Shown: positions 40,681 to 54,264 of the stretch, piece after piece
Layout: every line of letters starts with the position of its first letter
Numbering within the stretch: the first letter of the stretch is position 1
Assembly: GCA_029582265.1 (NCBI GenBank)
Contig: CM055830.1
Location: 32,405,172 to 32,469,171, forward strand
DNA from: Zoroaster sp. YZ-2022
Taxonomy: Eukaryota; Echinodermata; Asteroidea; Forcipulatida; Zoroasteridae
Reading direction: 5' to 3'
DNA: 64,000 nucleotides
Translations under genes and position numbers: made by a program
Notes under the pieces: generated by a model
Told to the model about the DNA's origin: nothing
Database searches by the model: none
The model's input: the letters and a program-made list of their open reading frames with translations, nothing else

Positions 40681-42880
40681 CCCGCAACGTGATAAAGGTC
40701 TGTAGACGATTCTAGATTTTCAATTAGTCAGATTCCTTTCTCACGCTACGGACGTCTCTGTATAATTCCCTGAAGCTAAGACAATTATCAATGCGCTGAG
40801 ATCGAGGCCAACCCTACAATCTTTAATCATGTACAACATTAAGAGTGCCTGCCTATTTGCGTCAAGGCCTCGTTGTGGATAAAAGCAAAATGGCTGGTGT
40901 ATGAGAAAGGTTTAGGTGCCATCCCCATGCAGCGTAAACAAAATGGCAGAACCGACACGCTATACTTACTCATCATTTACTAGAGGATACCTTTTTGTAA
41001 GTAGATGAGTCGCGCGCGCGTATACTGCAGCACGCACACTCGTTTTTGTTCACTGTGGTTTTGTTAACTTGTGGCTCCTGAGGCAAGAATAATGAACAGA
41101 CGTACTGAAAACCTTAATTTCACGTTTTCACGATTTCAATGCGATGCTTATAGGCGATATCACTAAAATGGTAGCCATTAGTAAACTTTTGCAAAACATA
41201 AATCACGATCAACGCTTATATTCTTTATGGGCAATTAATTTCCGTACGTTGAGAAATTATTGATGAAGGCGTGGTTTATGTTGAAACGACGTCACACCAA
41301 TCAGATAGTGTAAAGTAAACACGGAGAAACGGTTTAAGGAGCCCCTGCGTGCAGCTCAAACAAGTTGCATCGTCCCTTTAAATGATTTCATCGGCTACAA
41401 ATCATTAGTAAGAGTCATTAGCGTTCCATCAGGTCATCGTCTCGCCTCGTCGAGTACCGTCAACACAAGAAGGAGAGAGAAAATGGCTATAAATAATTAA
41501 CGCATTGTGTTGAATAAGAAGATGCAAAACGACTTAAGGGTCAATTTGAGAATCTCCCACGGTCTCCTTATTACAGTTATATAGCTGCTTGAAAGTCATT
41601 GTAATTTTCATTGTTAAAATGTTATTGTCATCAGGATGTAATTGATATGATAATAATGATGTATACCTTTGAATGTACAAAGTGTCCATCTCATATAATT
41701 TTGAACTCATTACTCCAAACAATGTACCAGGTATTTATCTACCTAGTCACTTTCTCTTGTGATTTATTTGATCATCATTTGTATAGTACAACACTAAAGT
41801 TAACAAATAAAAGTGTAAAGCTACGAGTGAAAGTCGTTGTGGTTTTCATTGTGAAAATTTTCATTTATGTTTCAAATTTTAAAATTAATCTTTATGTCAT
41901 TTAGTGATATAAGATTATATATATACTCTTCAATATACAAGGTGGCTATATTTTACAATTTAACTCATTACCAGTACAGTACGTATGTAAATTAGACAAC
42001 TAAATTAAACGTTACAAATACACAATTAAAATCTATGCGTCATTTGATTATTATACAAAAGTTCTTCTAACAACGATCGTTTTCGAACTCACGTTTGCCG
42101 AAACATCGTGCACTATGACTTTTCTGATAAAAAGTCTGTGAGGGTAATCAATTAAATTGTATGTCAAAGGGACAAATAATAAAAGGAATATTTCTGGAAT
42201 TAATTCCCACTAACATTAAATCTGTCACATTTGATCGAGTAGTGGGCCTAGTTATTAAACTTTAATTAGTAACGACATATATTGGCAGAAATACTGCAGT
42301 CCGTAAAAATACTGATTTCAACAAAATAAATATATCGCAAATTTCCCCATTTCACAAAATCATAACAAAATATGTCATGTAAAACCAGGCATGTATTTTG
42401 TTTAATAAAGAAATATTATCACAATGAAAATTCGTAGATTTTAATGTCAAGGCTCTAATAATTACACTATTGACTGTTAAATAGTACTGAGTCATGATGC
42501 CTCATCTTTCTCGTTGATTTATTAACCGTCATCATCTCTACGGTTTACTCATCAACAACCATATTGCACAACTTGTGATTAGCACAACAGAAATAGCCCC
42601 TTTGAAAATTCCTTTGATTCCCTGTAAGCCACAATGCTCGCTGTTTGTTTATTGAACGTGGTCCTTAAGTATCCATCCCCATCTTGGCTCCTATTTAATG
42701 TTTCGAATCAAGCTTGCTCGGGCAAGCATCGTTGATCGGTATAGTGCAATGTCTACGCCGAGCAATTACACACACAGAGTAATTGTATTAAATTATCATC
42801 TCCCGACACCGGCTCTGTAATAGTATATTGGCTCTACGAAGCTCATTGACATGGAAATCGCCGACGTAATCCAACTGGCC
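40681..42880. other. Intergenic DNA without a supported gene
   Basis: A CRE-like GACGTCAC next to CCAATCAG lies near 41288-41304, in an otherwise AT-rich, unremarkable stretch. Confidence 0.35.
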
Positions 42881-42939
42881 AATTTAGAGTCATGTGGTGA
42901 GATCATGTGACTCAGAGGCGTCCCTTACGTGTGGTTCCT

Positions 42940-43193
42940 TGTGCATGCGCTTCTCCCATTCCTCACTGCAGCATTCGGTGGACGTTAAGGCTGTGTGACA
43001 GCGTTCAGTGTGTGCCTTGCCTACGGAGCTATCTACGGTAGATAGCTAGAGCTAGAGAGCTCGCGCAGAGTGGTGCAATTCTATACATACATTAAACATC
43101 TCACCGCCTGTGTGTTAGTGGATGAAACATCTGGTTCAGTGGATACGTCTGTTTGAGTCTGCAACTAGTAGTGGGAATAATCCGTGAATAAAG
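42940..43193 (+). promoter_or_regulatory. Candidate promoter and non-coding first exon
   Basis: An island GC-richer than its flanks holds GTGCATGCGC (NRF1-like) near 42942 and a short palindrome CTATCTACGGTAGATAG. It ends in a strong donor AAAG/GTGAGA at 43194. A 5' UTR exon of a plus-strand gene running to the right is possible. No coding exon was matched to it. Confidence 0.22.
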
Positions 43194-43230
43194 GTGAGAT
43201 ATTCATACAAAAAATTCAATGCTGGTGCTC

Positions 43231-43282
43231 GCTCAAGCCATGGAGGAAGAAAACAGAGTGTTTTCTTCCTCCATGCTCAAGC
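43231..43282. mobile_element. 36-bp palindromic insertion with 8-bp direct repeats
   Basis: The palindrome CATGGAGGAAGAAAAC, loop AGAGT, GTTTTCTTCCTCCAT(G) (43239-43274) is flanked by GCTCAAGC at 43231-43238 and 43275-43282. Confidence 0.65.
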
Positions 43283-43289
43283 ATACATC

Positions 43290-45160
43290 ACACTTTTATG
43301 CAACATTTTGTGTACAATCGGTAACGGATAATGGTATCGTGTAGCTAGGGGCCTATCTCAATACATATTCAACACTGATCTACCTTTACGTGTGCTCAAT
43401 GTATAAACCTGTACATAGTCGACTGCTTCACTGACAAGCATGTTTACGTTTTTGTGCAACCAGTGGTGGAATAAACCTTAAGATTATGTTTTAAGGCTAA
43501 ATAGATAGCTAATTGAGTAATTCTAGGCTAGCCCATATAGCAGTATATTATTTGCTACATTACACATTTATATTAATGTTATATTCATGTTGGGTGTTTT
43601 TTTTGGCGGCATAAATACATTAAAATAATCGGGTTTGATGCATAATTATACCTAATATGAAATAGCCTACATAATGATATATAATATTAGTATGTAAATT
43701 ATTTCATGACACAAGTATTGGCATACGGAAAACGTATTTATACATGAGGCCAACAATGATACTACATGAAATAAATGGAAAATTGTTTGGGTTTTTCCTT
43801 TGGTACAAATACACTCTATATGGTTGTATAGGAATAACACAATGAATATCTTATAGGTATATGTAAATTATGTATAACCTATCACGATTATACTGTAAAG
43901 TATTTATTTATGGTGTACATGACATGCATACTATGAATTCCTTTGGCCATAATGATACTATCTATAAGAAATCTTATCTTAGTACAAATGCATGCATGAA
44001 TATATTCATGTAAATTGTAACAACATTTATACTCATACAAAGTTATGTGACGTGTATTAACAATTAACATCTTGTACGTGTAGGGCCTATAATGAAAGAG
44101 AACGTATTTAAAGAGTAACAAGGAATTATGCAGCACAATAAGATGCAGTGAGTCACATGCATACTCAGAACCACTCAGAGAATTTGACTTAAGCCTTTGT
44201 TAAGAGGTGTTGTAAGCATGCTTGCATTTTCGGAAGGAGTTGATCCCTGGGGTGAGAAAGGATCGAGTCCCCGGGGTGGGGCATGGATCCCTGAGGTGGG
44301 GAGGGTTGAGAAATCGAAAATCATGGACAAGATAATCATTTAAGTCAGTAGGAAAAAGCAAGCATCTATACACTGTAAAAATGGTGTTTCGAATTTTTAA
44401 ACACACGCAAAATATAGTGTGGACTTGCTTTAAATAAATACATTTAAAAAATTGTGCTTTGGACAAGCAAACATCACTCTATTAGCCTCTCCACAGGCAC
44501 CGTACTAAATCCAACTAAATAAAAAAAAACAGCACACTGAGAAGCCTGCTGACTGCAACCAAATATGTTGGATCTTGTGGGATTCAGCATGGTTAGGATG
44601 AGGATAAGGAAAGGGGTCACACCACACCTTTCTTGTTCTAAAACAATATATATTAACCCTTCTGCGACTGCAAGGGTTAACATCAGTCAAAATATTGATA
44701 TACTTGCTAAGGTATATCTACAGTGCACTTAAAAGTCGAACACTGTCAAACCTTACGTGTAGTAAGTACATTTACAGGTCAAAACGAGTCGACCGTGTTT
44801 GACTGGTAAAAGCATTGTCTTGTATTGTTCAGGGTGGTCAAAATGATAGTAAAAACCAGTCAAAAATGCCCCTGTGTGCACATTTGGGTCAACGGTCAAA
44901 ACGGGCAGTTGACTGATTTTGACCACTGTAGCTACTTGCCACTAAAGTTCAGCGATAGTTAGGAGGGTTAATGAGTAAAACTCGAAAATGAACAGGTCAA
45001 TATTCATTTAAAGGAAGTGCATACCTTTAGTAATATCCCGATTACAAATTATAATCTAAAACTTACTTGATGTTGGTTTTGGTACCAAGCATTCAGGAAG
45101 TACATTTCGGCTTTCATGCTGTCATTTTTAGGAAAACTTTAAAATTTGAAATGGATCACG
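43290..45160. other. Intergenic AT-rich DNA
   Basis: No gene seen. CACTGTAAAAATGGTGTTT at about 44371 resembles the end of the CACTG element at 54265. Confidence 0.35.
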
Positions 45161-45168
45161 GCCGTGAT

Positions 45169-45582
45169 TAAGCTTGGGCGATAACGAATTTTTTCATCCA
45201 CGATATATCGGCAAACATATATCTCGATTTTCGATAGTATCGCGATTATTTTTGGTTCATGATTATTTTTTGCTTCAGAGCCGATAACCACAGGTATGTA
45301 CCCCTCCACAAGCGTCTCAATAAATCGCAAATTCGTTTGCGTACTGTGTATGTACTTCTGAAGTAGTTCACTTTTGTTTCTCACTTCCGAAAGCTGAAAA
45401 GACTAATAATTATGTTTCCATGGAATTTCTCACTTGACTCACAATGGCGACTGTTTTTATCGCGATATATTTTTTAAACGGGATTTGCCAATATCTTGAT
45501 AACTTCAAATGGTTCTCGTTATCGCAATCGAATAAGAAAAGTATCACAATATTCAATGTTATCGTGTTATCGCGCAAGCTTA
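45169..45582. mobile_element. hAT-like MITE (414 bp) with 8-bp target duplication
   Basis: Ends TAAGCTTGGGCGATAACG and GTTATCGCGCAAGCTTA. Flanks GCCGTGAT (45161-45168) and GCTGTGAT (45583-45590), seven of eight equal. The interior is full of ATATATCG/CGATATAT motifs. Confidence 0.85.
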
Positions 45583-45590
45583 GCTGTGAT

Positions 45591-48500
45591 TCTTCTTCAT
45601 ATTACAATCATTCGAAACAATCTGAATGCATTTATTATTTTCTCGGTAATGACGCAGCGAAATATGCAGAAACTTTCACATGTTGATTTGTATACATATC
45701 TCTCGATTCTCAGAGTATGGATGCATTTACATTTTAGTTTGGTAAAACGCCTTTCATATCGTAAATATCTGCTAAATAAGAACTATTGATTTGTACAAAT
45801 AAAATCAACAAAAATGAGACAGTAAAAACTGATAACTTGAGCTAAAATTCAGTTTTCGGTCACTGAAATACATTAAAATACAAACGTATATTTGAAAGCA
45901 AAAGGAATACTTGTATTAGTTTCCTTAATAAAATACACAAACATTTGAATACAAATAAAGTCCTCGTCTTCCATCACAGTTCTGTGTGATAAATTGCAGC
46001 TTACAATTTCTAATTAGGCATATATCAGACATGTTTGTAGACCAATTAAGTCAGCTGAGGACCGTTTTTATTTTTATTTATATATTTCTTGATCACCACC
46101 AATTGTGAACGCAAGACTTTTTTACCACAGTATATCGATGATTTAATTGAACATTAAGAAAAAAAATTGTTACTCATTCATTGCAAAATTACTACCACAA
46201 TTAGCAACAGTTAAAATATGTCAGAGCCAGGGGAGGGGGTGTGCCCTATGTGTTTACGTCATGCATATAAAATTACAATACCTTTCACCTTCTTTTTGCC
46301 CGCGTTCTCCCCCACATTTTGACACCCTATAGTTCTATGCCTGAGTGAAAAATCCAATGCTTGATTTCTTTATAAGAACAATTTGCATGTTATTTGGTAA
46401 ATTATTCATTGGAAAATAGTTATTTTGAGTTTACATCTTTAAACCCCATTCAAAAAATGTGTCAGCAGGGGTAAGCTGTTGAGAATGCAATTTTATTACA
46501 TCAGAAGGTCAGACTAAAGACGCTAATTAGGTTCAATTTGAGCCGGTCTGATTGAGTGGAGAATGAACGCTAACCGTATTATCCCGCAATTGAATTGCAA
46601 CGAAGAATCAATTTGGCGCGCGCAATATTAAAGTGGCGTGACAGGGGCGGTAACGAACCGCGTTTATTATTCGACAATTTACACCGTCACTAGACATATC
46701 CTCTTTAAATGACCCGTTAAATCACCGTTTTTTTAAACGAAGATGGCTATGGAAGATCGTGAATTATTCATTAATTAAATAGGATGATTTTTCAACGAGG
46801 GCAAATCAATTATGTACGGTACTGCAAAACGCAACCTTCATACAAAAACAAACAAACGGGTGCTTGCAGTCACAGTCAGATGTTGCATAGTCAGATGTTG
46901 CATTTCTTTGCAGAAATGCCCCATAAACAAAGGAAACAAAAGAGACAGGGTATGTTGCCAGGACCATGCAAATGCCATACCTTTTTAATTTAATTTATTA
47001 AATTAAATTTTATTGTTTAATAATTGTTTTTATTTTTGGGTAGGGGAATTTTTCCATAGATGTAATACTATAGACCATGTGATTTGTTAACACTTTGCTT
47101 GACCTTTAGAGTACCAGGGTTTGTATGCAGAGTTTGTAGATTTTTGTACTTATCCACATAACATCAAGAATTTGTAAAATTTTTCAGATGAATAACATTT
47201 GAAAGGTACTGTTAGTACCTAATTAAAAATAAACCAAATTAAGAATTTTTCTGCTGATGTCTCAAAAATCAGATTTGATGGTTTCCTGTCATAGACCAGT
47301 GTACATTTTGTGCCCGGCGCAGTTTGACCTATGTGATGTCATAGATCACACATCGTCTATAAAAATAGGCATACTTTTTCTTTCATGTGCCATACTACTA
47401 CATGGAGTAATATTTGTGTACTTTTATAATTGCATAAATGGTATTGGATTTTTTGTCTCTTATACTGTTTATTTTGTATATTTCAAAGACCTCTTGTTCA
47501 AAACTGTGTTTATTTTAAGCCTAGATGACTCTCTTCAAAAGGATTGAGGGCAAAATCAATATGACTAAAATAATATTTTAGAAGAGACATGAACTATAAT
47601 ATCAACATTCCACTGCATGCGCCAAATCTTAAGATCATCAAAGTGCCTAATTACCTATAGATCATCAAAGGTTGTGCAGTAGACAGGAGTGGAAGGGAAC
47701 GCAAAATCTTGGAAAATAGCTTTTATGGGTATGCTTTGAATTAAGATATATATTAAACAATCAACCTGTGGAAATTTAAGCTTTTTACGTTGTGTCGTTA
47801 ACGACAATATTGTAGTGAAAATGCATAGATTTGTCGTATTCATTCTCACGCGGAATTTAGCAAAGAGAATTCTTCGAACAGGAAATTATTGTTCTTAAAA
47901 GGGACATTTTTCTCAGACAACTTTTTGTATATAGAGATACCAATCATTTACCTTTCCTTTCATAACCATATATATGTGAATTACCTTTTTATATCCGGTA
48001 TCAGTAGCTTTTAATAATCAATTTTAAATTCCATAACTGACTTCAATATCACAAAGTTTCAGGTAGTTTTCGTCTATTTTGAGTATTTGGGTGTTTTTGG
48101 GAATTGTTTGGCCAAGAAGCTCTTTAAAATGCGTGCGCCATATCATATAAAGCATATTTCTGATAAAACTCACGTAGGCCAATGCTGCTTTAGGCGAAAT
48201 AACCAACCATGCCTGATGGTCGCTTTCAATACAACAGACACAGTTGATTTCATCCTTATCTGGCCACCGTACCGATGAATCTTATTTGCTTTTTAAAGAA
48301 GGAATACTACAATAATATCCAAAAGAAAAAATGTGGGATACTGAGATCACTCAGTTATTAGACCCCATTTTTACCCTTAAAAAAAGGGGGGGGGTGGGAA
48401 TTGTTCTTTGACATCAATAAAAAAAAAATTCGGGCGAAATTTTCCAGGACTATTTTTTCCCAGACTATTTTTTCCCAAAATGTTTTTCGCTGCCCCTCCC

Positions 48501-49020
48501 TTGTGACGACTTTGTCTGCGCGCCTGGTCCTGTCCAATTCGTCGCTGCTGGAAACTGGCCGTGTCCTTTACTACATTGTGACAACATTTCACTGAATTTC
48601 AAATATATCACCAGAATGAGTCTGGTGTGAACGTATGGGGAAATACAAAAAGGTAATTACATTTTTCTATCATTACTTTTTCTCATTTTTTATATTCATT
48701 ACATACTCAATCGTAAATTAAATTATTCAGTAACCCATTTGGGTTTTGCCAATTTCTAAAAGGGTCTTTGAGACTGTTCATCAATTAATAATGCAAATTT
48801 TCTCAGAATACGACATCACATAGACAGAGTTGAAATGTTCACGTGTTTCTATGGAAATTCTTCTATTCCATTAAATATGCACAAATACAGTGCCAGTTTA
48901 TCTTGGCTGACGTTATAATCATGTCATGCAGGCCCTAGACCAGGTGATACTGTGGACAAACCATCTCACATTTAGGTAAAAAAATCAACTGAATTATTAA
49001 TTTTTTACAGCCACTAAAAG
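45591..49020. other. Intergenic DNA without a supported gene
   Basis: Low-complexity stretches and small frames only. A short direct repeat GTCAGATGTTGCAT lies at about 46876-46902. A G-run and A-run lie near 48380-48430. Confidence 0.35.
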
Positions 49021-49059
49021 ACAAATGATTTCAAGATTTCAAGACATGCTGATTTCAAG

Positions 49060-49290
49060 ACATGGAATCGCACTAACAACCCGGTTTGTAATTAACAGCT
49101 GTTACTTCGGAAACCGCATCCTTTCTAGTCCTTTCCTACACGGCCATGGTGTATTGACAGAACGTATGGAACTAATGGGGTCTCTGCGCCGCCCAATGTC
49201 GGCCCATCGTGCCTCGAATACAATTATGGTTGCCATAGAAACGGAACAGTGGGAATGGATTTGTGCAATGTGATACGTCAGCGTGGTCTG
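49060..49290 (+). promoter_or_regulatory. Promoter-like segment with X-box
   Basis: GTTGCCATAGAAAC (49229-49242) matches the RFX-binding X-box found upstream of cilia genes. TACGTCAGCGTGG follows within 50 bp. The segment is GC-richer than its flanks and carries an open frame of 82 codons with no known motif. No downstream gene was identified. Confidence 0.25.
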
Positions 49291-49505
49291 ATCGTGCTGA
49301 ATGCGTATGGTTTGCGCATACATTAAGTGCTGATTTCCCTGGATGCAAAACCTGAGCAAATAAGGAACATTTCTGCACCTTATGGGAACGGTTTACAATA
49401 TTCATTTAAAGGGAATGTACATGTACAACACTGATTGTTGACAAAAACTGCTTCGACGAGTGTACCCTATGCTTACTCTCTTCGAATCAATATATATATT
49501 TACAT

Positions 49506-49725
49506 GTAACAGAGTGAAAACCACTCTTTCAAAGAGCTATATCATGGCGGACACCAGGCTAGTCTTTTTGGAGTGGATAAAGAGTAAAATTAGTAGTGTA
49601 TAAAGAGTGAATTGGTAGCCTTTTACTGTATTTTTCAATCGAATCAGAGTGGGTTTCACTCCAAAAAAAAAAGACTTGTCCGCCATATAGCTCTTTAAAA
49701 GAGTGGTTTTCACTCTTTTACATTA
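49506..49725. mobile_element. Foldback element with about 65-bp arms
   Basis: AGAGTGAAAACCACTCTTTC...CATGGCGGACA at the left is inverted at the right (TGTCCGCCATATAGC...GAGTGGTTTTCACTCT). No coding frame. Confidence 0.8.
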
Positions 49726-49929
49726 AGAGAGTTGTCCAAACTGCTATACTATGGGTATCCCTACTTTCTTTGAATCAAGATATCCATACAAGGTACACCA
49801 TTGGTAATGTTAGCAAAACTGTGACTGTGAGTATCCTTTGAATGAAGATATACAAACAATCAATGTGGAGTCTAAGCCATGAGCATAGTGTGAAAAAGCA
49901 AAAAACATTTTACAAAAATTCTGACGGCA

Positions 49930-50040
49930 ACTTTGTGTATTTCAGACGGAATAATTTCTCAATGATTGATACGTGTACCAAGTTTACACCAAGTAAGGTT
50001 TTGGATAATAATTTGTTAATTTTTTTATAATCAGAAGATT
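49930..50040. repeat. Dispersed repeat (TTTACACCAAGTAAGG type)
   Basis: GATTGATACGTGTACCAAGT and AAGGTTTTGGATAATAATTTG recur at about 6930-7010, 22260-22340, 30010-30115, 53460-53520 and 54100-54180. An abundant unnamed family. Confidence 0.6.
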
Positions 50041-50149
50041 CCACGTCAACATGAGTACGAAAAATCTGAATGCATTTTTCTTATTAATAAGTCTGCCTTT
50101 TCACGCTTTTCTCATGGCGTATAGACGACGCATTGAGCTGAAACATGAA

Positions 50150-50312
50150 CATGTCTGTTTAATGTACACGGTCTACCATGATTCAGAGAAAGCCTGTTTA
50201 ATGTATATGGTCTATAATGATTCAAAGAAAGTCTTTGTGTATATGGTCTTATCTATCATGATTCAAATATAGTATGTTTAATGCATGGTCTATCATGATT
50301 CAAAGAAAGTAA
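50150..50312. repeat. Imperfect tandem repeat, about 45 bp x 4
   Basis: TGTTTAATGTA--TGGTCTA and ATGATTCAAAGAAAGT alternate four times with small changes. Confidence 0.75.
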
Positions 50313-50316
50313 GCAT

Positions 50317-50480
50317 GTGACCACACCGACACTCTGGAACAATATCCATGTCTACATCCATAAAGCTTCCTCCGTTGAACCATTCAAACCTCTCTTAAAA
50401 TCCCATCTGATGTAAATTGTGTAAAGCGCTTTGAAACGTCTATATAAAGCGATATATTAATAGAGCCTATTACTATTATT
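50317..50480 (+). pseudogene. LINE reverse-transcriptase C-terminus fragment
   Basis: The frame to the TAA at 50413-50415 reads PTLWNNIHVYIHKASSVEPF then KPLLKSHLM, the usual end of CR1/L2/RTE-like ORF2. It is followed by a 3' UTR TAAAGCGCTTTGAAACG-TATATAAAGCG and an (ATTACT)-like tail. Confidence 0.82.
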
Positions 50481-52755
50481 ACTACTGACGCAGTTTGGCC
50501 AGCATGGCAAATTTGTTACACTTATTCCTTTAAGACCTTGCTTTAGCTTACATTCCGAGCAAAGCATATGTTCGCATGATCAAATTATTCAAAGAACTAC
50601 AGGGTCTATCGGCTGACGGACATTCAGTGTAGAAAAAAATGTTTATTGATCCCATAGAAATGTCTTTGAAATCGTATAGGTCTAGGTTGACACGAAATAA
50701 TGAAACTGAGTCCAAATTAATAGAAAGATAGGGCCTACTTTGATGCTAAAAAAGTCACTCACAGCAGTTTGGGATCATACAGTGAGTCTCGGCGTGTGCA
50801 GTCTTGTCATTGTTTCAAGACTAATATCTGGTATTATGCATGGGCATTATGCAGAGAGACAAATCTCTGCCATATGGCATCTAATTTCAGTTGAATCTTA
50901 TGCCCTAAATTACTTTTATTCGCATTTTTAACGAGCGCTATATGTGAATTGAACGATATAAGTTGAATTAAATCATGTTAATTTAATTGAAATATGTAAA
51001 TTGCGTTCGGAAAATATCTGTGTAGACGATAGGCATTAGTTTTTTTTTTTAATTGTTATGGAAAAAATATGAAAGCGATTAGTCAGGGCAGATATTTTGC
51101 CACGATAACATTTTCAAATAATTGGTTTGTTATGAAATCTACTATAAGCCTACTATACAGGAGACGATTTATATAAGCTGTATTTTTTTAATCTGGAGCC
51201 TTGCCACATAATTTCTTTAATCGGCAAACTCTGCTCAAATAAAACGTCCTCACATGTATGCCAGAAAAGATAACAACATCGTCGAAATACAATTATAAGC
51301 AATTTTATGTTCAGCCTGCATGACTGTGATTGATTATCACAATGGATAAACTTGAGTACTGCTTGGAAATTAACATTATGCACGTTTTCTTATTATAGAA
51401 CATGAAGCGTTTGCAGATCTGTCCTTCAACAATAGAACCACATTGCGTGGGAGTAGTTTTTGTAAAGGGCAAAATAACATCATATCCATAGTCGTTTAAT
51501 ATTGAGGTCTTCGAATACTAACTCGAGAAGGAATTGGTTTCCATACGCAACGTGTCACTCATCTTGCAAACAGCGACTGAGTATCTCCAGTTGCGCTTAT
51601 TTCAATTAATTTAACAGACGACGCGTCATGTTTCTCAATGAGAACAATTTCCTGTGGGGAACAACCAAATCTGTATGGGGTTGAATACATACAAGCGAAT
51701 GCACTGAGATTCAAAATTACTGAAATAAAGATAGGCTACGAATATAAAATCAAATACACAGAAATGTATTTAAAAGTTGGAGTGTGAGTGGGGACTCCGA
51801 TCATGTGACCGTGCCATATAATTTTTGTTCTTTTCCTTTTTACCCGGCCGCATTATTCCCCCAAATACCTTGCAACGAAATATATACATACATATATTTT
51901 TTAAACATGTTTAAATTCACGAAAGCCATATTACAACAATGCTCCTATAACGTGCAGCCATCTTGTTTCCCTCCATTAAAATACATGTAATGAAACCGAG
52001 GCTGGAATGAAAATAGGCTGACTCCTATCATGTATTGAGAATTAGTGCTATAATCGTATACCTGCAAACATAGATTATGACCAAAAAAATAGTCGCAGAC
52101 CAATGAAAGTCTCATTAGAATTTAGTTTGATAAAAAGTGCCTCCCAACCTCGAACAGTGATATTCAAGATAAGTTTCCCCGCGTGTCCACCGAATCAGTC
52201 TCTGTCAGATTTTTACTCGACCTAATGAACAAGTGACAACACTAATTGCAAGGACCAAAAGGTAAATGTTAAAGGTCAAAAGTCATTGAGATGTCAATCA
52301 TGAGTGTTAATTTGAAAGCAAAATGGCCAATGAAGGTGTCCCTCATAGCTATTGATTCTGTTTGGGTCGATTTGACGGTAAAAATAGATTTAAATGTTGA
52401 ATTGCTATTTTTCTGTGCTTAAGGAAGTTCTAAGCTTTCATTTGAGATATTGAACGAAAAAAAATCCTCAAAGGATTAGTATACCAGTAAATTAAAAACT
52501 CAAATTAATAAAATGTGGGTCCACTGTTTTAATCCTCAGGTTGCACGTGGCCACAATTTATTTGTATGTAACGCCCCGAGGGCGTGGGCAGTCTTCCGAT
52601 TTGAAATATCGCTTTCATTTACAGTTTCCAGGATCCGAATTTCATGTTTTTTCTGTTTAACAACGATATTATCTTTCAAAATTCGTTCGCTTGATAAATT
52701 CTGTTCTGTGGGTCGTCTTAGCCAAACACGGGCGATATATCTTTAAATATGGATC
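50481..52755. other. Intergenic DNA without a supported gene
   Basis: Nothing beyond short, low-quality frames was seen. Confidence 0.35.
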
Positions 52756-52761
52756 TATTAT

Positions 52762-53130
52762 GGAGTACCATGGTTGAGCAGTTTAGTGCATAGGATTTGT
52801 GTTCTGATGGCTGAGTCGTCAGTATGTAGGTTCGAATCCCAACCGCGACCATGGTGCTTGTGTCCTTGAGCAAGACACTTTACCATAATTGCTTCTCTCC
52901 ACCCAGGGGTAAATGGGTACCTGTGAGGGCAGAGCTGGTTGTTGTGTTTGATTAGCCCTATATGCGCTGTAATGGCAGCAATTGAGCTGTATACTCCCAG
53001 GGAGCTGAGATGGTTTCAGGAATGATTTATGAGTCTGATGAGCAGGGGTAATAGTAATAATATAATGCGCCTTGAGCACCAGTTTGGTGGATACGTGCGC
53101 TATATAAGTCCACATTATTATTATTATTTA
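52762..53130 (+). mobile_element. tRNA-headed SINE, subfamily 1
   Basis: Full-length: head GTACCATGGTTGAGCAGTTT, B box GGTTCGAATCCC, body CCTTGAGCAAGACACTTTACC, tail GCGCTATATAAGTCC(ATT)n. Confidence 0.92.
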
Positions 53131-53559
53131 ATTAGACATTTTATATACCAAGTATATACTGGATTAAAATTTAAACCCATATAATACATTCTTGTTAAAA
53201 GGTCATAATGTATCCGTACTTGATGACGATCAATAAATATGTACAAGGAATCTGACAGGTGAAAGTTTCAGCTGAATTTGTTCATAATGTGTGAGATAAT
53301 TGTGAAAAAATCTGTACATGAATTGTGAAGATTCATGTACAGTTTTCGACCTTGAATCAAGAGCGTCAAGCACTTAGCAGGCGATTGCCACAATAGCAAT
53401 CGATGGAAACTGGCATATTTTTCGTGTTTTCCTTTAAACGGAAGCACTTCAGACGAAATCATTTCGCATGATGGTTGGTACCTTTACCAACTTCACATCA
53501 AGTATGGCCCAAACTTTTAGATATAGTCTATATTCGGTAGTTTTATTATCAGGTAACAC

Positions 53560-53935
53560 ATTGGTAATGTTGGCAAAACCGCTTCTATGAGTATGCTTAC
53601 TTTCTTTGAATAGGTACATCATTGGTAATGTTGGCAAAACTGCTTCTATGAGTGTACATACTTTCTTTGAATCAAAATATACATACAAGGTACAACATTG
53701 GTAATTTTGGCAAAACCGCTTTTTTGAGTATGCTTACTCTCTTTGAATCAAGATATACATACAAGGTACATCATTGGTAATGTTGGCAAAACTGCTTCTA
53801 TGAGTACATAATTATGCTTACTTTCTTTAAATCAAGATATACATACAATGTGCCTCATTGGTGATGTTAGCAAAACTGCTTCTATGAGTATGCTTACTCT
53901 CTTTGAATCAAGATATACAATCATTCTGGGACTGT
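53560..53935. repeat. Irregular tandem repeat, about 61-84 bp x 5
   Basis: TTGGTAATGTTGGCAAAACTGCTTCTATGAG recurs with spacings of 61, 76, 76 and 84 bp. Single copies are dispersed elsewhere (for example 781-830, 49800-49840). Confidence 0.85.
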
Positions 53936-54264
53936 TTCAGCTTACTAAATGCGGAGCCTAAGTCATGAGGGAAGTGTGAAAACATTCAGAAGTTCTACAG
54001 AAAACACTTGGAGCAAAGTTGCCATCAGCAACTTCTTGTAATGTGCATATTTTTTGGTGTTTTCGCTGAAATGAGAGCACTTCTGGAAGACAGATTGTTC
54101 AGGATGATTGATACCTTTACCAACTTCAAATCAAGTTGGCTATTGGATAATAATTAGGTAATTTTCTTATCAGGTAATTACGTTGTCTATTTAGCATGAA
54201 AATAAACACGTTCATATGAGCCCAATGACGATATTAGGGAAATTTAAAAAACTCCCCTTACTTA

